Assembly: GCA_963854735.1 (NCBI GenBank)
Contig: OY978106.1
Location: 620,001-684,000, forward strand
DNA: 64,000 nucleotides
Direction: 5' to 3'
From: Marvania coccoides
Taxonomy: Eukaryota; Chlorophyta; Trebouxiophyceae; Chlorellales; Chlorellaceae
Below, piece after piece: positions 1 through 9,966 of this stretch; positions within the stretch are counted from its first letter, which is position 1, and every line of letters begins with the position of its first letter. Made by a program: the position numbers and the translations under genes. Under the pieces are notes generated by a model. That model was not told the origin of the DNA and made no database searches. It saw only the letters and a list, made by a program, of their open reading frames with translations.

Positions 1-61
1 ATCTCGATTCCAGCCTGGCGGCATTATAAAAATTTGCCCTAGTAACAGGTTCAGATCAGCA

Positions 62-1406
62 ATGTCTGAGGGCGGTCCACGGGCAAAGCGGCAAAAACAT
101 TCGAAACACAAGCCATCACCTGCAATGGACGGTCCAGCAGTTGCCCTGTCTCGCTTGACCAAACACGCCATCACATTCGAGCCAGAGCTCTCTCCCGCTG
201 CGCACCACAGCAACCGAGTCGCCATTCAGGTGGGCATACATTATGATTTTTTAACAGCCGCCACCGTCCCAAACCAACCCCACCATTCTCCTTTCCAAAA
301 CTAATCAAATTTCGCACTTTCCGCAGGCCACAGAGGGCGGAGGCATCACCGCCTTCTTTGCATCCGGCAGACACCTTTATGTCCTTCCTATGCCCCCCCC
401 TCCCCCTTCCGCCGCCTTCGGCCAACGAGGCAAGGGCGGAGTCTTTCTGCCCTCATCCTCCACTGCAATCTCCCCTGTACCCATCCCAGCGCTTACCCTC
501 CGCGCCGAGGTTCAATCTCTGCTTGCCACAGCTCAAAACTACGACGGCAGCTCCATCGTTGCTGCTGTTGACTCTTACGGCCGGGCGGTCGTAGCGCAAA
601 CGCTGCCCGCTGCCAACGCCAGCGGCGGGGTGGAGCTCGGGGAGGTGCACCAGCTGCAGCCCGCAAATGTCGGCGTGGAGGCGGGCTGGGCAGGGATCAG
701 CGTGGCACCAGATCAACCCACGCAAGCCGCCATCGCCCGGCACTTTCCTAAAGACGTGACGCTATTTGACGGCCCCCTACCGGTGCGCACCATCCAAACC
801 ATGTACCGCCCCAACGCAGTAAAGCTACTTTCTTCCGGAATGACGTTCGACGCCTCGGGGGGGGCGGGTCACCTGATCGCTGTTGCCGAGGGCCCACAAG
901 TGTCGATTTGGGACGTACGGGCAGGTGGAAAGAACGCCAGAGTGGCGCGCATGTCCGCCGGCCCGTACTCGGGTCAGTTATACTGTCTGGGGGCCGCGCC
1001 AGGCGCGGCTGTGCCCTTTTTGGGCGCTGCTGGCGAAGATCGCTCTGTCATTGTTTGGGACCCCCGCACGTGGCGCGTCCTTGACCGATGGGCCAACTGC
1101 TTGAAGTATGAAGCCACGTCATTGAGTTTTCTCTCTTCCAACCCTGCGTACTGCATTGTATGTGGCATGGATTATGAGGTGGTCTGTGGGCGGTGGGGCA
1201 GCGTGCGCAGCAGGCTGGGAGGGGGCCACCGCACCACCGGTTCGAGCGAGGGCGGCGCGGAAGAGGAAAACGGAGACGGAGGGGCGGGGTTGAGCTTCAG
1301 AGGGGATTCGCGATGGATGGGGTTGGGCATGGCAGCAGGGAGGGATGCGGTGGCGGGGCTTACAGCCTCGAAGCAGCTCTATGTGGCGGAGTTTCAGCCT
1401 GTCTGA
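62..1406 (+). CDS. WD40-repeat protein, function unknown
   Basis: Two exons, 62-229 and 327-1406, join in phase 0 at a GT-AG intron and give about 415 residues. The start is the first ATG of the exon. The N-terminus is basic (KRQKHSKHK), which could be a nuclear signal. The clearest WD-like blades end in VSIWDVRAG (nt 901-925) and VIVWDPRTW (nt 1048-1075). The other blades are degenerate, as in a divergent beta-propeller. WD40 propellers are scaffolds, so no catalytic role is expected. The C-terminal 60 residues are Gly/Arg/Glu-rich. I do not recognise the orthologue; it looks like one of the plant 'transducin/WD40-like' proteins. The gene model is solid but the function is not assignable. 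Confidence 0.75.
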
Positions 1407-2244
1407 GTCGTGTTTATTGAATTGCTCTTAACAATCGAAACGTAAAGTAATAAAGCGTGAACTTTTGAATTAATGGAGATGCAATCAGACAGTTGAGAAA
1501 TAAAACGACGCGCCACTTATCCCGGCACGAAATGCAGCCCAAACAAAATGTTTTGCACTCTGATAGGGCCCTATCTTTCGCAATAACTCTACAGCTCATT
1601 CTCTATTTATAACGTTATAACGTCTTAAGCAAGCTTGCTGCTATTTTGATGTGCTCCACAAGCACGGAAAGGTGATAATATTGGTTTTGAGAGAAAACCC
1701 CTTCGGTGTCCGACTCCATAGTCGCGCTGTAGTCCACCAGTAGGCAACTTAGTCTTCTAGAGAGGGGTGTTGGATTTTCGATCGCTCTGGCCTAACGACG
1801 AGAACAGCCCTGAAAGTAGCTAAATTGGATTTCAATAGAATACTATATTGTTTGCATGAATGCAAAAATAAAAATGCGGTGTTTTGCGCGAACTCCGCTC
1901 CTGTACTCACGATTGTACGAAGGAAATTCAAATTATTTTCGATTTTCTGTTTGCAGCCTTTCTCCCTCTATAGAACCATCCCTCTTTATAGAACCAGGCA
2001 TTTTTTTCTCCTATCAAATCTTCGTTGGGCTAAATTAGCGTTTTATTTTATTTTAAGCCGTTCGAACGAATTCGCCGTCGGCAAGAAGATTTTTTCTTTC
2101 TTATTTTACATCGTCGTGCTCGTCTTGCCTCCCGCACCTAGCGTCTTTTATCTGTTTTTAGGTGTCTATATAATTATAAAAAAAACACGCGTACTGCTGG
2201 GAACATCTGTAGCCCTCCGTCATCTTGACAGTGGACTCGAGACT
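1407..2244. other. Gene-poor AT-rich spacer
   Basis: No convincing coding exon is present. An open frame on + from 1825 runs to 2379, but its codon use is AT-rich and it resembles no family. One copy of a dispersed repeat lies at 1694-1770. Confidence 0.5.
1694..1770. repeat. Dispersed repeat family 1, copy a
   Basis: About 75 bp resemble 3427-3510 in the same orientation, with shared blocks such as GGTGTCCGACTC and GCTGTAGTCCACCAGT. The reverse strand can form a short stem (CGACT/AGTCG), so a tRNA-derived or SINE origin is possible but not shown. Confidence 0.6.
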
Positions 2245-2690
2245 TCAGATGAAAGAGTGCTAAATCTACACAACACGCGACTTAAAACTCGCTTCCGGCT
2301 TAAACATGGTTGGCTTGGACACCGTACAGCAACAGGCGAGCGAGAAATCTTGCCAAGCTGTTTATTTCGCGCTCCGTAATTTTGTAGTCTTTTAGATTTT
2401 AAACGGAGTTGTGTCCAGACTCAGACTCGATTCTCTTACATTATGCCATCTGACCCTCCATATGAACCCCTTTCTACTGCACCCCTTCCTTGCAGAAGTT
2501 TGCTCATCTGGAGCACGGCAATCTGCGCTACGACGGCCTGATGTCGCTGATCGAATCCGAGCCAAAGACCAGCAGCCCTTCCTCCACCACCCTGCGGGAG
2601 GTCCATCAGATCAAACCCGCCGGCGCTCCACGACCGCAGCCCTCACGCTTTGCGACGGCGCTGCGCCAGGAGTATTCTTCCTTTCTGCGT
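2245..2690 (+). pseudogene. Truncated duplicate of the SPX start of the downstream VTC gene
   Basis: This block is collinear with 6060-6620. Both contain a GACAC(C/T)GT(A/G)CAGCA(A/G)CAGGCGAG segment, a pyrimidine tract with a TTGCAG acceptor, and then an exon (here 2496 onward). The translated exon here reads NLRYDGLMSLIES and later FATALRQEY; the intact gene has NLRDDGLMPMLKS and FAEALRQEY. After the shared CGCCAGGAGTA the similarity stops, and nothing corresponding to the VTC catalytic or membrane domains follows. It is therefore a 5' partial duplication. It retains the better SPX-like wording, which hints that the intact gene's N-terminus has drifted. Confidence 0.65.
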
Positions 2691-3426
2691 TTCCCATTCT
2701 TCCTTTTCTTTTTTCTCGCTCTGGGTCGAGACTTCTCTTTTTTGAATGCGCAATCAGCTCCTGATGAAAGTTTCAAATTATTGTTGGATGGCGTTTCACT
2801 GCTCTGTTGCTAACGTATGTTCGCCGCTATTTTAATTGTCGGCCCAAAGTCTTGCTCTTTTGTCCGGGATATTAATTCCAAATTGCATTCATTAACTCAG
2901 CATATTCTTAAGCCATGCCAGAAACTCTGGATTTGATCTGCCCTTGGGGAAGTGCCCTTGGGAGACCGTGCTGGCAGAGTGGGTCTGGGAATTCACAACG
3001 TATGTTCAAAACTTATTTTCACAGAGTTTTTTTTATTGCTTTTCTTTTTCTCAATATTTGCATGGGATAAATTATGATGTTGGGTTCCCCGCTTTATTTT
3101 TTTTTGTTTTTTTAACCAACTTTCTTTCTCAATTCTACATACATACATACATTACAGGTTTAAAGTCCGCACAAAGAAGCAACTAAGGCAACATAGCAGA
3201 CTGGCACCGAAGTGCAAGCAGAAAGCTAGCTGTCTTTCTAGCTGTCTTTCTGTTTTTTTTCTCTTCCAATGCATTCTCTAACCCTGGATAGCTATAATTT
3301 GCCTCAAGGCCTTTGTAATTGCAATTTACGCGTTCGCTCACAAGAGCATTGGGTGGGGTGGGGGGGGGGGGGGGAGTTCTGGCGTTGATCAAGCTAGGAA
3401 GTACACACACACGGGTCATTTGAATG

Positions 3427-3510
3427 AAACCCCCTCCGGTGTCCGACTCTAAAGTTGCGCTGTAGTCCACCAGTTGGCAACGTAGTCTTCTAAAGAAGAC
3501 GGGGTGTCAG
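3427..3510. repeat. Dispersed repeat family 1, copy b
   Basis: Second copy of the repeat at 1694-1770, about 80% similar by eye. It lies between the SPX duplicate and the recombinase remnant. A G tract of about 13 bases lies just upstream, near 3360-3374. The rest of 2691-3733 shows no supported gene. Confidence 0.6.
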
Positions 3511-3733
3511 GTCATTTGATGGAAGGCTTCAAACGCTGGAAATCTGTCTCACTGAGTGGACAAGTCATGAAGAGCTTTGGCCAGGAAATGAAATTGCCTG
3601 GGGCCAGCAGTACATGCCAGACGTAACGCAAGTCCTGTCAGCCCCAGACTAATAATTCCCTCCTGCCCAAACCTCTGCGTTGGCTCGCCAACACCTCTTT
3701 TACTCACATTTACTCACCCAATCTTTTGCGCAG

Positions 3734-5221
3734 GTGGCCGAACTGCGTGGCATGCTGGTTCAGGTGCTGCAGAACCAAGCTTCTGGTTCGGCCCCTGCAC
3801 CTTCTTTTACTACTGCTGTGGGCCACCCTGCGCTTTCCTATGGGGCTGTTCTGCCGCAGCACCAGCGCCATGCGACGGGGTTGGCGTTGGGTATGCACAC
3901 AGGTATCAACTTTATGCCTGACGTTCGGCCCGTGCCTGCTGCGCAAGCGTTGCAGGACTATGGTTTGGGTCTGGTGGCTGCGTCCAACGTGAGCATTGAT
4001 GCTGTCTCTACCGAGACGCAGCGTCGCCATGCTGCTGCTTTCCAAGAGTTTTTCTTGTGGTACGAGCCCCGCCGTCTGGCGCTGGGGCGGATTGAGGATG
4101 CGCTGCAGGCGCTGCCTGCTGACCTGGTGGTCTACCATGAGCAGCACTGGACCATGATGCACGGCAGCACGGTAATGGGCGACGTTGTAGGTCCCTCTCC
4201 CAGCAGCTTGGAGGGAAATTATTCTTTTGAGTGCTATCTTTGAACAGCAGGGCTGCACTGGCGACTACAACGAAGAGGCTAAGGTAGGATTTGTTTCTGC
4301 ATTATCGAGGCACTAAATTAAGGAAAACTGGGTGGCAACTTGTGAGATTTGCACTTTATCTTTTTGTTTTTGCAGACTGGCAATCCTGTGCTGAGCCGTG
4401 TGGTGTTTGAGTACAAGGCTGGCTACACCCGCCTCGCTGGACGTAGGGGCTACTCCACCACTTATGCCAAACATCTGACTGTGGAGAAACTTCGCACTTT
4501 GCTAGAGCAGGTGGACGCCATGCAAGTGGGGCGCCGCCTGCAGCTGGACTGGTCTGACTCCAAGGCCGCTGTGGAGTTCTTGGTGGTGGAGAGGGATCTG
4601 GCCGCTATCTGCGGCGAGTGGCAATGCTTTTTGCGTGGTAGCAGCATGGGCAAGTTCGAGTTTGACGACGTGGAGGACCGTTCCGGCAATGCTCTGCTAC
4701 CTGCATGCTGGGCTGCCCCGTGCTCGTTTCTACTGGGCTGAAGTACAAGATGGCGCCTTCTTTCACCAAGACCAAGCAGGAGCGGCGTGCTGGGTGCATC
4801 CTGTCAGAGGCGCTGCCTCTGGCTGATTCTCGGCTTTGCTTTCTACGTCGTCTGGTACAGGTGCAGCGTGATGTACAGCAGGCGCGGCTGGTTCCTCAGT
4901 GCCTTCCTTTTTCGCCCGGAGACTGCCAACAAGAAAGGCTTCAAAGACGCTTCTACGTCCAGAAGCAACATGAACAAGCGCTTCCAAGCACTGCTGGACG
5001 CTGAGGGGCTGTACGAGGGTGAAACTCTGCACGGCATCCGCCGCGGAGGAATGCAGGACATCGTGGCTGGCGGCATGAGCGTGGAAGCAGCTGGAGCTAG
5101 GGCTTTGCAGGAGACTGCGGCAGTGACTCGAATGTACCTGAACACGTTCCGCGAGACCCGTGGCCCCCAGCGGGTGAACAAGCGCGGGGCTGTGGTTGCC
5201 GGGCTGTTTGACAGGGAGTAG
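3734..5221 (+). mobile_element. Broken tyrosine-recombinase gene of a mobile element
   Basis: Exons 3734-4186, 4248-4283 and 4376 onward join in frame at GT-AG introns. The C-terminal part carries the tyrosine recombinase catalytic set. Box I arginine is in FLRGSSMG (nt 4626-4650), a strand lysine in FTKTKQERR (4760-4785), box II is HGIRRGG (5032-5052), and a candidate nucleophile Tyr lies in RMYLNTFR (5131-5154). The order and spacing fit phage-integrase-fold enzymes of eukaryotic DIRS/Crypton-type elements, which cut and rejoin DNA through a 3'-phosphotyrosine. The frame changes at about 4700 and again at about 4830, with a stop at 4739-4741. The gene is therefore probably dead, unless tiny introns are present. 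No reverse transcriptase is visible nearby. An upstream exon is expected, because the first exon opens at an acceptor. Confidence 0.65.
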
Positions 5222-6059
5222 TACATACCTTTGTGTTCGCCTAAGCTGGCATGTAACAACTTTAAGCGCTTTGGGCATAAAATCACGTCATGACCAAGGA
5301 TGGGCTGGCGACACAGTAACAGGTTATGCAGCGCGCTGCGCTATACTTGTTGGCTGAGATAGACGAGCTGGTGGACTCTCGATATTTCTGCTCAAAGAGA
5401 GGAAAAGCCAGGGCGGGGAAGCGGATGGTCTTCTCGCAGGGACGTCAGGGGCTGGCGGGGAAGCAGGCCTTGCGGGCATCCTTGCAGGTAAGCTCGTTGG
5501 GGAAACCAAGGTTATCGGACACGAGAAAGCTTGTCAAAACGACTGTCAAGTATTCTGGCTTGAGGTCAGCTTTGTGGACCGTCCACAAAGCGTCGGACGG
5601 TAAACGGAGTCCACTTTTCTGCGCTGGTCACCATTTTTTGGCCCTCCTCCGGCTCTGTTTTGTATAAATAATGATAAGTACATCGTTTTGGAGTATAAAA
5701 GGAGAGGAGCCGGGAGCCGGGGCACCGAAATATTTTAGGGATCGAAAAAAATGAGCAAAGGTGCGTAAATAAGGGTCGAGCCTTTTCTGAGGCCACCGCT
5801 ACTTGTCCACCGTGATTTTACTTTTGTTTCGAAGTGCTGTTCGAGGCCCTCCAAGCCCTTTTCTCCGACGCTGCACTTCTGGTCTTTCCAACCAGGGAGT
5901 GGTACAGCTGGTAAAAGCTCCTTTCATGCCGTTTGACAAGAAAGGGAGACGATGTGTTCGTGCAAAGTTGCTCCGTGCTTTCTGCTCACATCCCCCACAA
6001 AATGTGTTTTACCTGCCATATCGTTGGCTCAGCCCTGCGTCTCTAAAGTCAGGTCCTGC
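5222..6059. other. Spacer between the recombinase remnant and the VTC gene
   Basis: Open frames here (for example 5326-5667) have no family resemblance. A TATA-like GTATAAAAGG lies near 5693. I looked here for the missing first SPX exon, which normally starts with a Met-Lys-Phe-Gly-type motif, and did not find one. Confidence 0.4.
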
Positions 6060-6419
6060 TGCAGCTTAGATGCAGGAGTGTTGAACTTGCAAAGCGCTAT
6101 ATTACTCATTCGCCAGGCCGCAGACGCAATAAATGACTGGTTCAGACACTGTGCAGCAGCAGGCGAGTCGGAGATCTTGTGAAATTGCATATTTCTCGTT
6201 CCGTGATTTGTGGCCTTAAAATCGATTCAAATATTTCCGTTTGGAAAACCCGAGTTAATGCCGAGATCCTCGGCTGGAACTTGTGCCAGGCTGCAGAGTG
6301 TCGTAAAACACGGCTGTGCTTGTTATTTTGCCACGTTTTGTCATCTGACCTTCATTCAGGTTTCTTACACTATCGACCTTATATGTGACTACTCGTTCTT
6401 CTTCTTCGCACACTTGCAG

Positions 6420-9065
6420 AAGATTGGTGTCCGTCAGGAGCGCAGCAACCTGCGCGACGACGGCCTCATGCCGATGCTAAAATCCGATGTCGGCACGCGC
6501 AGCCTCTCATCTTTTGCGCTGCATCACACTGCCTCCCAGCCCCCGTCCGCCGACGCCCAACCCCAACCCTCCGGGCGCTTCGCGGAGGCGCTGCGCCAGG
6601 AGTACCACCGCGTGAACCATTTCTACCGCGCTCGCCACGAGCAGCTGTGGAACCAGCTCCTGGAGGTCACGGCGTCCATCAAGACGGCCGCAGCAGGACC
6701 TACGCCCTACTCGCCCACCCAATACGTGCCTGGGGCTTCTCCTGCTGCACTGCGGCGGAACCTGGACTCCATCTCAGCAGGCATTGTGGGCCTGAGCGCG
6801 TTTGTGCACGAAAATGCGGCAAAGGCAGCCGCCGTTGCCCAGGCCGCTGACGAACATTCCGGCTCCATGGACGACAACAGCGCGGATCAGTTGAGGCTCG
6901 ACGCCGCAACCCGCGCCATAACCGGTTCCGTGCACCTGGACTCCATCATCCTGGGGCTCAGCGATGCCTACGACGCGCTGCGCTGCGTTGAACAAAGCAG
7001 GCCGCTGGGAGAGACGGCAGCCAAGTGGGTGGCCCCGCAGCACTTCACGCGCGTGACGCGCAAGTTCTGGCTGCGCCCAGAAGATGTGACGCTGTTCAAG
7101 ACCGAGGTGGTGAAGCACCTGCCAGTGCTGGTGTACGGCAACCGCCCCAAGCTCAGCCTGGGTACGGTTTCCCATCGTTGAAGCACCCTTATCATATTTT
7201 CTTTTTTTCACCCCTCGTCCTTTTGAGCAGTTTCTAACCTTCAAACAGTGCATTTTTTTTGACACAGTTGAAGCTGAGCAGCTGCCCTGCATGCCCCCCT
7301 TTGAGGAGCGCGACTCTGGCGAGATCTCTTCCGTCTACTTAGACGCCTTCCCCGACTGCCCTTCCTACCACTCCCGCCTGCGCCGCGACGACAACGCCAC
7401 CGCTGTGCGCGTGCGCTGGTATGGCCGGCGCGACCTTGCTGACCCCCATCAGGAGATGTTTGTGGAGCGCAAGGTGCACAAGGGGAAGTGGACTGGAGAA
7501 AAGAGCGTCAAAGACAGAGCAGCGGTGAAGCAGTACGAGGTGCCTTTCTTCCTTGCTGGTCAGACCCTGCGCCAAGGGCAGGAGGACCGGGACGCGCTCT
7601 TCTTGAAGGAGGTGCAGTCCCACGTTGTGAAGACCAAGATGGTGGGTATAAGCTACCTTGCTATTCTTAATTCGAGCTTAATTAAATTCTCGTTTTACTT
7701 GCCTCATCCCCCTTTCTTGTGTGTGCCGTTTTATAGGAGCCAGCGCTGCGCACCGTGTATCAGCGCACCGCCTTCCAGGAGGAGTCTAACAATCTGGTGC
7801 GCATCTCCATGGACACCGGGCTCACCATGCTGCGCGATGGCCGCGAAAAGAGCGGTGCCTGGTGCCGCAACAGCGCCAGCAGCTGCGACGCGTCTGACCA
7901 TTTCCCCTACGCTGTGGTGGAGGTCAAGCTGCAGGCGCCCCCTGGCCAATGGCTGAAGGACCTGGTCTCCAGCGGAATCCTTGTCCCAGCGCCTAAATTC
8001 TCAAAATTCCAGCATGGGATGGCCATGCTGAGCCCTGGCGCAGCGCAGCAGGCACCCTACTGGTTTCTCCAAGACGAGGAGGATTCCGAGCGCTTGACGC
8101 TGGCCACCTGGGAGGAGATGGCCGCTGGCGCTGCGGTCGACGTGGCAAACCCTTCCGAGTGGCTCTACCCAGAGGAGCCCGCAGCTGAGGATGAAGAAAA
8201 TCAAGCTGATGGCGGTGCCCAAGCAGCTCAGCAGCCCATGCAGCGCGCCCTCAGGCCGATGAACATTCCCTCTGAAGGCAGTCAAACGCCAAAGCGCTCT
8301 TCCTGGCAGGTGCACCAAGCACCTGCCCCTGAATTTGTCGCGCCAGCCATCATCGAGTCCAACAGCAGGGACCTGGGAGACTCGCGCTCATTGGGAAACA
8401 AAAGCTCGGGCACTCTGGGGAAAGACACGCCTTCCGACCCCTCGCTGCAAGACGTGGAGACTGGGAAACAGGGAGGCTGGGTACACTACCCCGCGCGAAA
8501 CGGCGCGCCTGCGCTGGCGGTGGCCTACGCCTACCCCCCTCCAGAAAAGAAAAGTTTCATGCAGCGCGTGTTCAAGGGCTCTGGCCAGGGCCAGGGCAAG
8601 GGCGGGGAGAGCGCCCCGCCCGCCAAGAGCGGCTCCATCAAGGCCCGCCAGGTGGTGCGCACGCGCGTGGAGCCCAAAACACACTTTGCCAACGAGCGCA
8701 CCTTCCTGCAGTGGCTCAGCATCTCCATTCTGGTGATGATTCTGGCCATGAGCATGCTGAGCGGCAGCAGCATGACCAGCTCCACGGCAACGGTTGGCGC
8801 CCCCGCCGCGCAGGCTGGCGTCACCTCTGGGTGCGCCCCTGGCGACAAGAGCTGCTTCGCTTCCAAGCTGTCGGGTGCCATCATTGCCCCCGTGGCGCTG
8901 GCGTTTATGGCCTACGCTCTCTTCCAGTACAAGAAACGCTCGTATCAAATTATGATGCAGGAGACTGTGCGCTACGACGATCAGCGCGGCCCAGTCGTGC
9001 TTGTGGTCGTCCTTTTGGGCGCTCTCATCACCTCGTACGTGGTCACCATGATCTACGTGTTCTAA
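6420..9065 (+). CDS. SPX-VTC4-like polyphosphate polymerase (5' end unresolved)
   Basis: Exons 6420-7161, 7268-7641 and 7737-9065 join in frame (814 residues). The product should polymerise ATP gamma-phosphate into polyphosphate and pass it into an acidic vacuole; SPX domains sense inositol pyrophosphates. Residues 1-160 are the rest of an SPX domain (FAEALRQEYHRVNHFY). Residues 210-540 are the catalytic tunnel domain, with VRVRWYG, VERKVHKGKWTGEKS, VRISMDT and VEVKLQ. Residues 690-814 are a DUF202 domain: RTRVEPKTHFANERTF followed by three membrane helices. A low-complexity linker separates tunnel and membrane parts. The first exon is not identified. An ATG at 6134 opens a frame (MTGSDTVQQQAS) conserved with the duplicate at 2315 and rich in synonymous changes, but it does not splice in phase with exon 6420. 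Confidence 0.88.
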
Positions 9066-9966
9066 ATATAAAATCAGCAATGCAAGGTTTCAAGGTTTCA
9101 AGGTTCCCCTTCCAAAAAAAACAAAACAAAACAAAACCTAGATAGCTCCCCTCCCCTCATGCCTCCCCTCCCCTTCCATCCATTCCTTTTCTTCTTCTTT
9201 CCATTTATTGATATTTAACATTTGTCTTAATGCCATATTATTTGCTTGTTTTCAAATGAGAGTATTTATTAATTTGTTTGGGTACGGTTATAGCTGTTAG
9301 TTGCCCATGTTTCCACCGATACTTTGATCCCTGTTTGGTTAAGGCTTTCTTTATTCCTCGTTTACCTTTGCAATGCGTTGCAAAGTCAGCACCCCCAAAT
9401 GGCGGTTTATTACAATTAGATATGAAAAATTAGAAAATTTAGCGCTCCCCCCCCTTCTACACCCCCTCCCCCCCCCTCTCTCTCTTCAGTTGTTCTAAAA
9501 AAATAGTTGCTATCATTACTAAAAGACGCCCAAGTCTTTTAGAAGGGCATTCCCTTGCGTGTATAAGATGTATACGAGCAGTGGCGCTGCAAAATCTTCA
9601 GTTGCCAACAAAGTTGAATTTGTTTACGAACTTTATGTTTTCTCTCTGTTTTTGAGGACAACTCCAGTAAGAGAACATATACGAACATACCACTTACAAG
9701 AGAAGTACGAGGTGATGCGTCAGGGTGTCAGCACGCATGGCAGCATTGTTGATTCCCAACCACAGCCCAGCCGCTGCGCAACCTCGCACCCAAGGGCAGA
9801 TCCATACCACAGGCCTTTCAACAGCAGTGGAGGAAGCTGGAGAAAGCTGCCACTACCACTTTATATACTACATGGAACATGGCTTAGCACAGAACACATT
9901 AGAAAAAATGAACTGCAAGTACCGTCAAAAATTCCTTATTTTTTTTCCCTCCCTCTTTTCTATTTC
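9066..9966. other. Convergent intergenic region
   Basis: Between the VTC stop and the sulfite oxidase stop. It holds a short direct repeat (CAAGGTTT units, 9087-9106), an ACAAA run and CT-rich tracts at 9450-9490. The + open frame from 9559 into the oxidase exon is a shadow. No gene is seen. Confidence 0.55.

Noticed and set aside
4349..4741. Treating this recombinase exon as an intact gene
   Set aside because: The frame stops before the catalytic HxxR and Tyr, which continue in shifted frames.
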